Shown here piece after piece: positions 1 through 9,381 of a DNA stretch of 64,000 nucleotides. Location: contig NZ_CP093302.1 of the NCBI RefSeq assembly GCF_024362765.1, positions 1,394,001 to 1,458,000 of the forward strand, written 5' to 3'. The notes beneath the pieces are model-generated. The model made no database searches, was not told the DNA's origin, and saw only the letters and a program-made list of their open reading frames with translations. The DNA is from Alkalihalobacillus sp. LMS6. GTDB lineage: Bacteria > Bacillota > Bacilli > Bacillales > Bacillaceae_D. A program made the position numbers and the translations under genes. The first letter of the stretch is position 1. Every line of letters begins with the position of its first letter.

Positions 1-2009
1 CAAACACCATTGCAGCAGCATTTCTTCATGATGTTGTTGAAGATACAGACGCAACTGTGGAAGAGTTACAAGAACACTTTAATAAAGAAGTAGCGATGCT
101 CGTAGACGGTGTGACAAAGCTAAAGAAATTTAAGTATAAATCAAAAGAAGAACAGCAAGCCGAAAATCATCGGAAAATGTTAATGGCGATGGCGAAAGAC
201 ATTCGTGTACTTCTAATAAAATTGGCTGACCGCCTTCACAATATGCGGACACTTAAATTTATGCCGCCTCATAAGCAGCGAGTGACCTCTAACGAAACGC
301 TTGAGATTTTTGCACCTTTAGCGCATCGTCTAGGGATTTCTACAATTAAATGGGAACTAGAAGATACGGCATTGCGCTACTTAGATCCACAACAGTACTA
401 TCGCATTGTAAATTTAATGAAACGTAAGCGGGCTGAGCGCGAAAACTACTTGTCTGATGTAATTGAAACAATTAATGATCAGCTTGAAGATGTGAACGTG
501 AGCGCAGAATTGTCTGGTCGACCAAAACATATTTATAGCATTTACCGAAAAATGGTCATCCAAAAAAAGCAATTTAATGAGATCTATGATTTATTAGCAG
601 TTCGTATTATTGTAAAAAATATTAAAGATTGCTATGCCGTTCTAGGTATTATTCATACGTGCTGGCGTCCAATGCCTGGTCGTTTCAAAGATTATATTGC
701 CATGCCAAAAGCAAACATGTACCAATCTTTGCATACGACAGTAGTAGGGCCAAATGGAGATCCTCTTGAGGTGCAAATTCGTACGGACGACATGCATCGT
801 GTCGCTGAATATGGTGTAGCGGCTCATTGGGCTTACAAAGAAGGCAAAACGTTATCAAGTAAGCGATATTCGTTTGAGGACAAGCTTAGCTGGCTAAGAG
901 ATGTCATTGAATCTCAGACAGATACAAATGATGCACAAGAATTTATGGAATCAATGAAAATGGATTTGTTTTCAGACATGGTCTTTGTATTCACACCAAA
1001 AGGCGATGTAGTGGAGCTACCTCGAGGGTCGGTCCCGCTTGATTTTGCATATCGAATTCATAGTGAAATCGGAAATCGTTGTATTGGTGCAAAGGTAAAT
1101 AGCAAAATGGTTCCGCTTGATCATGAATTGAAAACAGGCGACATTGTTGAAGTGATGACATCAAAGCACTCTTATGGACCAAGTCAAGATTGGCTAAAAT
1201 TAACGAAATCTTCCCATGCAAAAAATAAAATTAAGCAATGGTTTAAAAAAGAAAAACGTGAAGAAAATGTTGCTAAAGGGAAAGAATTAATCGAGAAAGA
1301 AATTAAAGCATTGGATTTTGATCCAAAGGTTATTCTTACTCATGAAAATTTAACAGAAGCGACAACGAAATTTAGTTTTGCAGGTGACGAAGACATGTAC
1401 GCAGCGGTTGGCTACGGTGGGATTAGCCCGAAACAAATCGTTAACCGCATGACGGAAAAACAGCGCAAAGCGAAAGAGCAAGAACAAGACAATCAATCGT
1501 TAGACGATGCTTTAAATGACATTCAATCGTTTACGATGAAGAAAAAATCAAATTCAATTGGCGTGCTTGTAAAAGGTGTCGATAACTTGCTCATTCGTTT
1601 AGCTCGTTGCTGTACGCCTGTTCCTGGCGATGATATTGTTGGCTATATTACAAAAGGCCGAGGGGTTTCGATTCATCGCACCGACTGTCCAAACGTCGTT
1701 AATGACGAGAGTTCTAGCTCACGATTGTTAGAAGTTGAATGGGAAGGGGATCGCCATTCCTCTAAGTCGTACAATGTCGATATTGAAATTACAGCATTTG
1801 ATCGCAATGGCTTTTTAAATGAAGTGCTGCACACGATGACCGAAACAAGAACGCAAATTAACTCAGTTTCTGGTCGATCGGATCATAAGCATAAGATTGC
1901 AACAGTTGAAATGAGTATCTCCATCACAAACAAACAACATTTGCAGAAAATTGTCGAGCGTATTAAACAATTAAAAGATATTTACTCTGTACGAAGAGTC
2001 ACGCATTAG
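1..2009 (+). CDS. relA: Bifunctional (p)ppGpp synthetase/hydrolase Rel, 5' partial
   Basis: Makes and degrades the stringent-response alarmone (p)ppGpp. The frame is open from base 3 and gives 668 residues, so about the first 65 residues of a ~730-residue Rel lie outside the window. The HD hydrolase signature HDVVEDT is at fragment residues 9-15 and DRLHN near 76. The synthetase core [10 protein letters not shown] lies near 226; its RFKD is the RxKD form associated with bifunctional enzymes. A TGS domain starts near 325, a Cys-containing segment ([10 protein letters not shown]) lies near 535, and a C-terminal ACT domain starts near 590. dtd follows after 15 bases, as in other bacilli. An in-frame GTG at 57 is internal and not the start. 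Confidence 0.97.
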   Translation, partial: NTIAAAFLHDVVEDTDATVEELQEHFNKEVAMLVDGVTKLKKFKYKSKEEQQAENHRKMLMAMAKDIRVLLIKLADRLHNMRTLKFMPPHKQRVTSNETLEIFAPLAHRLGISTIKWELEDTALRYLDPQQYYRIVNLMKRKRAERENYLSDVIETINDQLEDVNVSAELSGRPKHIYSIYRKMVIQKKQFNEIYDLLAVRIIVKNIKDCYAVLGIIHTCWRPMPGRFKDYIAMPKANMYQSLHTTVVGPNGDPLEVQIRTDDMHRVAEYGVAAHWAYKEGKTLSSKRYSFEDKLSWLRDVIESQTDTNDAQEFMESMKMDLFSDMVFVFTPKGDVVELPRGSVPLDFAYRIHSEIGNRCIGAKVNSKMVPLDHELKTGDIVEVMTSKHSYGPSQDWLKLTKSSHAKNKIKQWFKKEKREENVAKGKELIEKEIKALDFDPKVILTHENLTEATTKFSFAGDEDMYAAVGYGGISPKQIVNRMTEKQRKAKEQEQDNQSLDDALNDIQSFTMKKKSNSIGVLVKGVDNLLIRLARCCTPVPGDDIVGYITKGRGVSIHRTDCPNVVNDESSSSRLLEVEWEGDRHSSKSYNVDIEITAFDRNGFLNEVLHTMTETRTQINSVSGRSDHKHKIATVEMSISITNKQHLQKIVERIKQLKDIYSVRRVTH

Positions 2010-2024
2010 ATTGAGGTGAGAGAC

Positions 2025-2468
2025 ATGCGTATTGTGCTACAAAGAGTCAAGCATGCCTCCGTTACTGTGAATGAAGACATGGTCGGTTCAATTGATCATG
2101 GTCTTCTTTTGCTTGTAGGTGTGACGCATGAAGATCAAGAAAAAGATATTTCTTACTGTGTTGATAAAATTGCCAACTTGCGTATTTTCAGTGATGAGGA
2201 AGGGAAAATGAACCTCTCTGTTAAAGACGTGGGCGGAGCGATTTTATCCGTTTCTCAATTTACGCTTTATGGCGAAACTAAAAAAGGACGTAGGCCGAAC
2301 TTTATGGCAGCGGCGAAACCTGATCAAGCAGAAACGATCTACAATCAGTTTAATGAACAGCTACGAGACGCTGGGCTGCACGTTGCAACCGGTCAATTCG
2401 GGGAACATATGAATGTTCAACTATTAAACGACGGGCCTGTCACGTTAATCATTGAAAATCCATCATAA
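2025..2468 (+). CDS. dtd: D-aminoacyl-tRNA deacylase
   Basis: Hydrolyses D-amino acids mischarged on tRNA; cytosolic homodimer. The 147 residues match the family length. Both active-site signatures are present: SQFTLYG mid-protein and the Gly-cisPro motif in NDGPVT near the C terminus. I chose ATG 2025, giving MRIVLQRV, because the GAGGTGAG ribosome site lies directly upstream; an in-frame GTG at 2016 sits inside that site. Sits immediately behind relA and is probably cotranscribed with it. A hairpin with a T run about 100 bases downstream ends the transcript. Confidence 0.96.
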   Translation: MRIVLQRVKHASVTVNEDMVGSIDHGLLLLVGVTHEDQEKDISYCVDKIANLRIFSDEEGKMNLSVKDVGGAILSVSQFTLYGETKKGRRPNFMAAAKPDQAETIYNQFNEQLRDAGLHVATGQFGEHMNVQLLNDGPVTLIIENPS

Positions 2469-2564
2469 GTAAGTCACTTTCATGAATGAGTAGGCATGTG
2501 CAATGAGGGAAACGAGTAGTACGCTTGCGCCTCGCTTTATTTCGATTCATGTTAGTAGGAGAGA
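2469..2564 (+). other. Structured intergenic segment, possible T-box stem I relic
   Basis: Between dtd and its terminator the sequence can fold: CATGAAT (2481-2487) pairs with ATTCATG (2545-2551), with GAGG/CCTC inside. It contains GAGTAGTA- and GGAGAGAAG-like pieces reminiscent of T-box stem I, but no UGGNACCGCG T-box sequence follows. Tentative. Confidence 0.25.
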
Positions 2565-2595
2565 AGACATAAAGACTACCCTTTATGTCTTTTTT
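2565..2595 (+). terminator. Rho-independent terminator after dtd
   Basis: Perfect 10-bp stem AGACATAAAG / CTTTATGTCT with a 6-base loop, followed by a T run. Confidence 0.85.
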
Positions 2596-2674
2596 GGCGT
2601 TAATGATGTTGATATAGAGCTCCGATTCTCAATCGTAAGAAATTACAAGGAAATGAAACCGTTTTAATTATAGG

Positions 2675-2723
2675 TTGACTTTCAAATGAATTTCGGTAAA
2701 ATAGATTTATGAGATCGATTTCA
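2675..2723 (+). promoter_or_regulatory. Promoter and LacI-type operator of the thuA cassette
   Basis: TTGACT (2675-2680), 16-base spacer, TAAAAT (2697-2702). Just downstream lies TGAGATCGATTTCA (2710-2723), a CG-centred near-palindrome matching the LacI/GalR half-site style TGAAA..TTTCA. A second similar site, TGAAACCGTTTTAA, begins at 2654 just upstream of the -35. The placement implies autorepression by the adjacent LacI-family protein (inference). Confidence 0.6.
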
Positions 2724-2741
2724 TAAAAAGGAGATCGAATG

Positions 2742-3755
2742 ATGCCAACAATTAAAGATGTGGCATTAAAAGCGGGGGTATCAAGGTCGACTGTTTCTCG
2801 TGTCTTAAATGATCATCCATATGTTGATGAGAAGAAACGAAAAGCTGTACAAGCGGCAATTACAGAACTAGGGTATAGCCCTAATTCATCAGCACAGCGT
2901 TTGCGTGGAACAGAAACAAAGACGATTGCAGTCCTTGTATCAAGGATCGTTAACCCTTTTTTTAGTGCCATTGTTGATGCCATGGATGAAGTAGCCGCTG
3001 CTCATTCTTATCGAATGATTTTATGTAATACGAGAGGAAGAGCAGATCAAGAACTTCACTTTTTAGAATTGCTCCGTACAAAACAAGTAGATGGTGTCAT
3101 TCTTGCATCAATTGTAAACGAATGGGAGACCATTCAGCCCTACTTGCAGTTCGGACCGATTGTATTATGTAATGAGTACCCCAGATACCTTACAGGAGCA
3201 CCTAACGTAACGATTAACCAAAAAGAGGCCATGGTGACGATCACAGAACATTTGCTTGAAAAAGGCTACTCGTCCATTGCTTACTGCAATGTCTATGATG
3301 TCAGTCGGATGCCAGAAGGAATTCACTCTCCGTTAGCCGAGGATCGATATATGGGGTATGTTGAGACGATGAAGAAGGCTGGAAAATTGGTTCACTCAGA
3401 TTGGCGTTTTTCAGGTCACTCTGTTGAAGATGGAAAACGAATCTTGCAAGATATCCTTCGTCTAGATAAACGACCTGATGCAGTAATTACGGGTAGTGAC
3501 GAAATTGCCGCTGGCATGATCGCCGAAGCAAAACGTCTCAACATTGGTATTCCTAGCGACTTAGCAATCGTCGGTTTTGATAACCAACCTGCAGCCACTT
3601 TACTGGAGCCGCAATTAACAACCATTCATCAACCTACATTTGAAATGGGGAAAACGACGATGGAAATGATGATGAGTGTCCTTGCAAATCCAGCTGAAAT
3701 GCAAGCGTCTACTGTTTACTTACAAGCACCTTTGCAAATAAGAGAGTCTACATAA
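2742..3755 (+). CDS. LacI/GalR-family transcriptional regulator
   Basis: DNA-binding repressor with an N-terminal LacI helix-turn-helix (TIKDVALKAGVSRSTVSRVL, residues 3-22) and a hinge to about residue 60. The remainder is a periplasmic-binding-protein-like effector domain containing VDGVILAS and IVGFDNQP-type segments. Length 337 is normal for the family. ATG 2742 is preferred over the adjacent ATG 2739 because AAGGAG lies 8 bases upstream. First gene of a three-gene unit with a ThuA-like protein and a Gfo/Idh/MocA oxidoreductase. The operator-like palindromes in front suggest self-control. The effector is unknown, probably a sugar. Confidence 0.9.
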   Translation: MPTIKDVALKAGVSRSTVSRVLNDHPYVDEKKRKAVQAAITELGYSPNSSAQRLRGTETKTIAVLVSRIVNPFFSAIVDAMDEVAAAHSYRMILCNTRGRADQELHFLELLRTKQVDGVILASIVNEWETIQPYLQFGPIVLCNEYPRYLTGAPNVTINQKEAMVTITEHLLEKGYSSIAYCNVYDVSRMPEGIHSPLAEDRYMGYVETMKKAGKLVHSDWRFSGHSVEDGKRILQDILRLDKRPDAVITGSDEIAAGMIAEAKRLNIGIPSDLAIVGFDNQPAATLLEPQLTTIHQPTFEMGKTTMEMMMSVLANPAEMQASTVYLQAPLQIREST

Positions 3756-3773
3756 AAAAGAGGAGAGACGACG

Positions 3774-4499
3774 ATGACAAACGTAACGATTTGGAATGAA
3801 TTTCGCCATGAAAAACAAAACGAAAAAGTAGCAAACCTCTATCCTGATGGCATTCATGGAGCGATTGCATCATTCTTATCGGATGATCATTCTGTAAAAA
3901 CAGCTACTTTAGATGAAAATGAACACGGGTTAACGCAAGAAGTACTTGACGAAACAGATGTGCTGCTTTGGTGGGGACATATTGCGCATGATGAAGTAAG
4001 TGATGAGGTAGTGGCTCGCGTACAAAAACGTGTGTTAGAAGGGATGGGTTTAATTGTCCTTCACTCAGGTCACTTTTCCAAAATCTTTAAAACGTTGATG
4101 GGAACGAGCTGCGATTTAAAATGGCGTGAAGCGGACGAAAAAGAAAGACTATGGGTTGTTAGTCCAAGTCATCCGATAGCTGATGGTATTGATGAATATT
4201 TTGAATTAGAAAAAGAAGAAATGTATGGAGAACATTTTGATATTCCAAATCCTGATGAAGTGGTCTTTATGAGCTGGTTCCAGGGCGGGGAGGTATTCCG
4301 TAGCGGGTGTACGTTTAGTCGAGGCAACGGTAAGATCTTTTATTTCCGACCAGGACATGAGACGTTCCCAACTTACGAAAACAAAAATGTGCAAACAGTT
4401 ATAAAAAATGCAGTGAAGTGGGCAGCTCCTACAAAGCGTTCCTACCCAACTTACGGAAATGCTCAATCGTTAGAGCCTGTTCCAGGGCAGTCGGAGTAA
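3774..4499 (+). CDS. thuA: ThuA-like (trehalose utilization) domain protein
   Basis: 241-residue protein of the ThuA family, which has a glutamine-amidotransferase-like fold. In Sinorhizobium, ThuA works with the oxidoreductase ThuB in disaccharide (trehalose/maltitol-type) catabolism. The family signature [10 protein letters not shown] lies near residues 64-73 and [10 protein letters not shown] near 94. A C-terminal segment, [18 protein letters not shown], is typical of the family. Starts 18 bases after the LacI gene with AGAGGAGAG as ribosome site and ends 4 bases before the oxidoreductase, so the three are probably one operon. The actual substrate cannot be read from sequence, and no transporter gene is adjacent. 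Confidence 0.82.
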   Translation: MTNVTIWNEFRHEKQNEKVANLYPDGIHGAIASFLSDDHSVKTATLDENEHGLTQEVLDETDVLLWWGHIAHDEVSDEVVARVQKRVLEGMGLIVLHSGHFSKIFKTLMGTSCDLKWREADEKERLWVVSPSHPIADGIDEYFELEKEEMYGEHFDIPNPDEVVFMSWFQGGEVFRSGCTFSRGNGKIFYFRPGHETFPTYENKNVQTVIKNAVKWAAPTKRSYPTYGNAQSLEPVPGQSE

Positions 4500-4503
4500 G
4501 CAT

Positions 4504-5508
4504 ATGAAAGTTGGAATTATAGGGGTAGGTGGAATAGCGACTAATCGACATATTCCAGCTCTACAGAAACTGACAGACGTTGAAATTTATGGTGTTTTTG
4601 ATGTCAACCAAGTACGAGCAACTGAAGTGGCAGCTACGTTTTCAATTCCGTTTATCGCGAATACTGAGCACGAGCTACATGAAAATGTAGATGCAGTCAT
4701 TATTTGTACACCCAATAAATTTCACCATGAATCGGTCGTTCGCGCGCTTGATGCAGGAAAGCATGTTTTTTGTGAGAAACCAATGGCGATTACAAGCTCA
4801 GAGGCGGAAGAAATGGAGCGTGCAGCTAAAAAAGCGAACAAAATTTTGCAAATTGGCTACCATTATCGATTTAAAAAAGAAGCCCTTGCTGCTAAAAAGC
4901 TGATTCAGGCTGGTGAGATTGGTGATCCCCTTGTCATTCGTGTAGAAGGCATGCGACGTAGAAAAGTTCCTGGTTGGGGTGTGTTTACGAACAAAGAACT
5001 CCAAGGTGGCGGATGTTTAATGGATTATGGCTGCCATCTTCTAGATTTGGCACTTTGGCTCGTCGATTTTCCAGAAATTGAACGTGTCACGGGGCAAACG
5101 TACGAAATGATTAGTCGTCATGAAGATCAAGTAAATGAGTGGGGCATTTATGATGCTACAACAATTAATGTCGAGGATCACGCTACTGCGTATATAACGT
5201 TTAAAAATGGGGCAACGATGCTTTTTGAAACTTCTTGGGCAGCAAATATTCCAAGTGATAAAGAAGCCATAAGCATTTCAGGAACGGCTGGTGGAATAAA
5301 TGTGTTTCCTTTATCGGTTAATAAAGCATCTGCTGGAATGATGACAACCACTCATGCAGATTGGGTAGCAGGGGAAAGCGATGAAGGGTTTGCTCAAGCG
5401 CAAAACTTTGTTCAAGCTTGTTTAGGTAAAGAAGACCCGCTTGTGAAAGCGAAAGAAGCGCAAAAAGTAACTGATGTTATTGAACATATTTACAAAGCGA
5501 GTAAGTGA
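4504..5508 (+). CDS. Gfo/Idh/MocA-family NAD(P)-dependent oxidoreductase
   Basis: 334 residues: N-terminal Rossmann fold with GVGGIATNRHIPAL at residues 7-20, the family hallmark CEKPMA near 90 and GYHYRF near 118. The substrate domain carries the catalytic-type DYGCHLLD near 174. The family oxidises or reduces cyclic sugars and polyols. Pairing with a ThuA-like protein makes it a ThuB-like candidate (inference from context). Last gene of the LacI-ThuA cassette, only 4 bases after thuA. No clear intrinsic terminator follows. Confidence 0.88.
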   Translation: MKVGIIGVGGIATNRHIPALQKLTDVEIYGVFDVNQVRATEVAATFSIPFIANTEHELHENVDAVIICTPNKFHHESVVRALDAGKHVFCEKPMAITSSEAEEMERAAKKANKILQIGYHYRFKKEALAAKKLIQAGEIGDPLVIRVEGMRRRKVPGWGVFTNKELQGGGCLMDYGCHLLDLALWLVDFPEIERVTGQTYEMISRHEDQVNEWGIYDATTINVEDHATAYITFKNGATMLFETSWAANIPSDKEAISISGTAGGINVFPLSVNKASAGMMTTTHADWVAGESDEGFAQAQNFVQACLGKEDPLVKAKEAQKVTDVIEHIYKASK

Positions 5509-5612
5509 GCTAATAAAAGTTCCCCCAAAAACAAGCTTTTTGCTAAATAAAGGTTTATAAATCGTTAAGGTTGGCTATCCTATAGAGAAGTCGATTATAG
5601 GAGCGATTGCCA

Positions 5613-5768
5613 ATGCGTGTCCATGGGAAACAAGAGCACCAAAAAGCGCTACAGGACTCAATTGATCGAATCCAATTAAATGATGCGAATACCATTTTTT
5701 CAAGGTTAGAATGCGGCACAGCGCCTAATGATATTATTTTTATTAAGAAAGCGCTCTCGCGAAATTAA
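5613..5768 (+). CDS. Small conserved protein at the YrzK position
   Basis: 51-residue ORF starting MRVHGKQEHQKAL and ending IFIKKALSRN, with AGGAG (5599-5603) nine bases before the ATG. Soluble, with no membrane segment and no motif I recognise. B. subtilis has a similarly small gene, yrzK, directly upstream of the hisS T-box; position and size suggest equivalence, but I cannot confirm homology. The hisS promoter begins only four bases after its stop codon. Confidence 0.6.
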   Translation: MRVHGKQEHQKALQDSIDRIQLNDANTIFSRLECGTAPNDIIFIKKALSRN

Positions 5769-5771
5769 CTA

Positions 5772-5800
5772 TTGACGTGTGTGCAATCATTTCGTATAGT
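5772..5800 (+). promoter_or_regulatory. Sigma-A promoter of the hisS T-box leader
   Basis: TTGACG (5772-5777), 17-base spacer, TATAGT (5795-5800). Confidence 0.8.
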
Positions 5801-5806
5801 AAGAAG

Positions 5807-6074
5807 CAACTAATTAAAAACGGCAAAATGAACCATTGACGAGGAATAGTAGTTGAGGAGTATAGATGCAAAGAGAAGGCTGCCATTGGCTGGGAGTAGC
5901 CTCATCTACCGAAGCGAATGAACACCTTTGAGGATTTTCTTCTGAACACAAAAGTAGGGAGAAACGTAGCTGGCGTTAACAGATCAAAGAGGAGACGCAG
6001 TCTCAAATTTGGGTGGCACCACGGGTTCAACTCTCGTCCCAGATGATTATTCATCTGAGGCGAGAGTTTTTTTG
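5807..6074 (+). ncRNA. T-box leader, histidine specific, controlling hisS-aspS
   Basis: tRNA-sensing attenuator. The T-box core TGGCACCACGG (6014-6024) pairs with the uncharged tRNA acceptor end. A stem I with AAAGAGAAGG and a specifier loop reading GAACAC places a CAC histidine codon at 5923-5925. A terminator follows: ACTCTCG (6030-6036) pairs with CGAGAGT (6061-6067), an inner AGATGA/TCATCT extends the hairpin, and a T run follows. Uncharged tRNA-His should favour antitermination into hisS. Confidence 0.95.
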
Positions 6075-6096
6075 TTTTAAAAAGGAGAGAAAGCTG

Positions 6097-7383
6097 ATGT
6101 CCATTCGTTTACCAAGAGGAACGCAAGACATATTACCTGAAGATGCAGTTGTTTGGCAACATATTGAAAAAGTTGCGAAAGACGTATGTCAATCCTATCA
6201 CTTCGAAGAGATTCGAACGCCAATTTTTGAACATACAGAAGTCTTTACAAGAGGTGTAGGAGATACAACGGATATCGTCCAAAAAGAGATGTATACGTTT
6301 AAAGATCGAGGCGATCGAAGTCTAACTTTACGACCTGAGGGGACCGCATCCGTTGTGCGTTCTTACGTTGAACATAAGCTTTATGGAGAAGCGAATGCGC
6401 TAACGAAATTATTTTATACTGGACCGATGTTTCGTTATGAACGTCCGCAGGCAGGTAGAATGCGGCAATTTGTTCAGTTCGGGGTAGAAGCATTAGGAAG
6501 TGCGAATCCCCATTTAGATGCAGAAGTACTCGCACTATTAATTGATATTTGCAATCGACTTGGCTTAGTCAACTTGAAGCTTGTTATTAATTCATTAGGG
6601 GACAAGGAAAGTCGTGATCGTCACCGTCAAGCATTGATTGATCATTTTGCACCATCAATAAATGAATTCTGCTCTGATTGCCAAACGCGGCTGGATAAAA
6701 ACCCATTACGTATTCTTGATTGCAAAAAAGATCGCGAACACCCGTTAATGGAGACAGCTCCTGCCATTTTAGATTTTCTAAACGAAGAATCTAGGACATA
6801 TTTTGAAAATCTGAAACAAACGTTAGATCAACTAGGCATTTCTTATGAAGTCGATGCGACGTTAGTAAGAGGCTTGGATTATTATAACCATACGGCGTTT
6901 GAATTGATGAGTACAGCACCAGGTTTTGGAGCCATCACAACGTTATGTGGAGGTGGACGCTACAACGGTCTTGTCCAAGAATTTGGTGGGCCGGAAACGC
7001 CTGGGATTGGCTTTGCCTTCAGTATTGAGCGTTTTATTTTAGCGATGAAAGCGGAAGGTGTTGCGTTACCTGAACGGCCACAGCTGGACGCCTATATTGT
7101 TGCTTTAGGAGAAGAAGCGAACCAACGAGCAGCTGTGCTTCTGCATGAATTGCGTAAAGATGGGTATCGTGTTGACAAAGATTATATGGGGAAGAAAATG
7201 AAAGCTCAATTTAAAACGGCAGATCGAAACGGCGCAACATGCACAATTATTATTGGTGAAGATGAGCTGGCGAATGAACAGGCGGTTATTCGCCATATGG
7301 ATTCAGGCGAACAAAAAACCGTCTCCCTTCATTCTGTTGCAGTCGAATTAAGAGAGAGTATTAAAGGAGGAGCAGGATTGTGA
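6097..7383 (+). CDS. hisS: Histidyl-tRNA synthetase
   Basis: Class II synthetase charging tRNA-His, 428 residues. Motif 2 is [14 protein letters not shown] near residue 112, the histidine-binding [14 protein letters not shown] is near 256, motif 3 [11 protein letters not shown] is near 310, and an anticodon-binding domain follows. Start is ATG 6097 ([16 protein letters not shown]) with AAAAGGAGAG upstream; the open frame reaches back to 6013, but that part is T-box leader and terminator. Overlaps aspS by four bases. Expression is set by the histidine T-box, so aspS is coupled to histidyl-tRNA charging as well. Confidence 0.98.
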   Translation: MSIRLPRGTQDILPEDAVVWQHIEKVAKDVCQSYHFEEIRTPIFEHTEVFTRGVGDTTDIVQKEMYTFKDRGDRSLTLRPEGTASVVRSYVEHKLYGEANALTKLFYTGPMFRYERPQAGRMRQFVQFGVEALGSANPHLDAEVLALLIDICNRLGLVNLKLVINSLGDKESRDRHRQALIDHFAPSINEFCSDCQTRLDKNPLRILDCKKDREHPLMETAPAILDFLNEESRTYFENLKQTLDQLGISYEVDATLVRGLDYYNHTAFELMSTAPGFGAITTLCGGGRYNGLVQEFGGPETPGIGFAFSIERFILAMKAEGVALPERPQLDAYIVALGEEANQRAAVLLHELRKDGYRVDKDYMGKKMKAQFKTADRNGATCTIIIGEDELANEQAVIRHMDSGEQKTVSLHSVAVELRESIKGGAGL

Positions 7384-9152
7384 GTAAACGAACGCATCAT
7401 TGTGGAGATCTTTCCAAGCATCAGACAGGGGAAGAGGTAAGTTTAGTTGGCTGGGTTCAACGAAGAAGAGATTTAGGACAAGTCATTTTCTTAGATGTCC
7501 GGGACCGTTCAGGTGTTATTCAAGTTGTATGTAGTCCAGACATAAACGAAGAAGCGTTAAAAATAGCGGACCGTGTACGAAATGAATATATGATTTCTGT
7601 TAAAGGAATTGTTGTTGAACGTGATGAAAAAGCCGTTAATAAGAAAATTACAACAGGCGAAATTGAAATTCATGTTCATTCATTCGAGCTGTTAAATGCT
7701 TCAAAACCACTTCCGTTTCAAATTGAAGCAAATACGGATGCTTCTGAAGATGTTCGCTTGAAATATCGTTACTTAGACTTGCGTCGTCCTGACATGCAAG
7801 AAGCATTTAAATTAAGACATAAAGTAACGAAAACCGTTCGTGACTTTCTTGATGAAGATGGATTTTTAGAAATTGAAACACCGATGTTAACAAAAAGTAC
7901 ACCTGAAGGAGCAAGGGACTACTTAGTGCCAAGCCGTGTGCATCATGGTGAATTTTATGCCCTTCCGCAATCACCGCAAATTTTTAAACAATTGCTGATG
8001 GTATCTGGTTTTGAAAAATATTTTCAGATTGTGCGATGTTTTAGAGATGAAGATTTACGAGCAGACCGCCAGCCTGAGTTTACACAAATTGATATTGAAG
8101 CAAGTTTTCTTGAAACAGAAGATATTCTTGGTATGACGGAAACTCTAATGAAGAAGTTGATGCTTGAAACCCACGGTCTTGAATTTGAAGGGTCCTTTGA
8201 GCGGATGACATATGAAGATGCGATGAATCGCTATGGCTCTGATAAACCTGACACCCGTTTTGGAATGGAACTTGTTGATTTGACAACGGTTTTAGCAGAT
8301 ACGGAGTTTAAAGTATTTAGACAGGCAATTGATTCAAACGGGATTGTAAAAGGAATCAACCTTAGTGGAGGTGCAAATAAACTTTCTCGTAAAGAGATTG
8401 ATGCACTTACCGATTTTGTTAAGCCATATGGTGCAAAAGGTTTAGCGTGGCTAAAGGTTGAAGAAGAAGGGTTAAAAGGACCAATTGCAAAATTCTTCAA
8501 TCCTGAACAAACAGAAGCGTTGCTTGAAAGCATGCAAGCAAAACCAGGTGACTTGTTGTTCTTTGGTGCAGATAAGAAACAAATTGTCTTTGATTCATTA
8601 GGTGCACTACGTTTAAAATTCGGAAAAGATTTCGATCTAATTGATACAAGTAAATTCAATTTCCTTTGGGTTGTTGACTTTCCACTCGTTGAGTACGATG
8701 AGCAGGCAAGACGTTATGTAGCCCTACACCACCCATTCACACGTCCGAAAAAAGAAGATGAACATCTACTTGAATCGAATCCTGATGATGTGCGAGCAGA
8801 AGCTTATGACCTCGTCTTGAACGGCTATGAGCTTGGTGGCGGCTCTCAACGGATTTATGAGCGTGAGCTACAAGAAAAAATGTTCCAGACGCTTGGATTT
8901 ACAAAAGAACAAGCGAATGAAGAGTTTGGCTTTTTGCTTGAAGCATTTGAATATGGTACACCTCCACATGGTGGAATTGCGCTAGGCTTAGACAGGATTG
9001 TCATGTTACTAGCACAAAAAACAAATTTACGAGAAGTCATTGCCTTTCCGAAAACGGCAAGTGCTAGTGATTTAATGACACATGCACCAGGTGCAGTCAG
9101 TGTGGAACAGTTAATTGATTTAAACCTGTCTGTTCTCGGGAAGCGTGGTTGA
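7380..9152 (+). CDS. aspS: Aspartyl-tRNA synthetase
   Basis: Class IIb synthetase, 590 residues, bacterial type. An N-terminal OB-fold anticodon domain ([20 protein letters not shown]) is followed by motif 2 [18 protein letters not shown] near 220, a bacterial GAD insertion around 290-420, and motif 3 [12 protein letters not shown] near 530. Starts at a GTG overlapping the hisS stop, with AAAGGAGGAGC as ribosome site, so it is translationally coupled to hisS. The next promoter (TTGACA) lies across its stop codon. Confidence 0.98.
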   Translation: MSKRTHHCGDLSKHQTGEEVSLVGWVQRRRDLGQVIFLDVRDRSGVIQVVCSPDINEEALKIADRVRNEYMISVKGIVVERDEKAVNKKITTGEIEIHVHSFELLNASKPLPFQIEANTDASEDVRLKYRYLDLRRPDMQEAFKLRHKVTKTVRDFLDEDGFLEIETPMLTKSTPEGARDYLVPSRVHHGEFYALPQSPQIFKQLLMVSGFEKYFQIVRCFRDEDLRADRQPEFTQIDIEASFLETEDILGMTETLMKKLMLETHGLEFEGSFERMTYEDAMNRYGSDKPDTRFGMELVDLTTVLADTEFKVFRQAIDSNGIVKGINLSGGANKLSRKEIDALTDFVKPYGAKGLAWLKVEEEGLKGPIAKFFNPEQTEALLESMQAKPGDLLFFGADKKQIVFDSLGALRLKFGKDFDLIDTSKFNFLWVVDFPLVEYDEQARRYVALHHPFTRPKKEDEHLLESNPDDVRAEAYDLVLNGYELGGGSQRIYERELQEKMFQTLGFTKEQANEEFGFLLEAFEYGTPPHGGIALGLDRIVMLLAQKTNLREVIAFPKTASASDLMTHAPGAVSVEQLIDLNLSVLGKRG

Positions 9153-9177
9153 CAGAAGAAACGCATCCCTCTATAAT
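9149..9177 (+). promoter_or_regulatory. Consensus sigma-A promoter for the SAM riboswitch-hom unit
   Basis: Perfect TTGACA (9149-9154), 17 bases, perfect TATAAT (9172-9177). The -35 overlaps the aspS stop codon. Confidence 0.88.
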
Positions 9178-9210
9178 TACGGATACGATCAAATGAAAAA
9201 AACATACTAT

Positions 9211-9312
9211 CTTATCGAGAGTGGCGGAGGGACTGACCCGATGAAGCCCGGCAACCAACCTATTTAAGGTCAAGGTGCTACATTCAGCAGAACGATGGTT
9301 CTGAGAGATAAG
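9211..9312 (+). ncRNA. SAM-I riboswitch (S-box)
   Basis: Canonical S-box order: CTTATCGAGAGTGGCGGAGG, then GACTGACCCGATGAAGCC and CGGCAACC, then AAGGTGCTA, then a P4-type hairpin around GAACGATGGTTC, and finally GAGAGATAAG, which pairs with the first bases to close P1. SAM binding should favour the downstream terminator and shut off hom. Confidence 0.97.
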
Positions 9313-9322
9313 CAAAGGCAAA

Positions 9323-9358
9323 AAGCCCCTTTTCTTATCCAAGAATAGGGGCTTCTTT
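9323..9358 (+). terminator. S-box expression-platform terminator
   Basis: AAGCCCCT..TCTT pairs with AAGA..AGGGGCTT (ends 9354), followed by TCTTTC. Located between riboswitch and hom. Confidence 0.85.
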
Positions 9359-9381
9359 CAATAGACGAGAGGGTGACAGAG

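Noticed and set aside
6013-6096. Longer hisS start within the leader
   Set aside because: The extra 28 codons are the T-box and terminator; the ribosome site and homology place the start at 6097.
8231-8659. 142-residue ORF antisense to aspS
   Set aside because: Low-complexity serine/proline/phenylalanine composition and no start signals.
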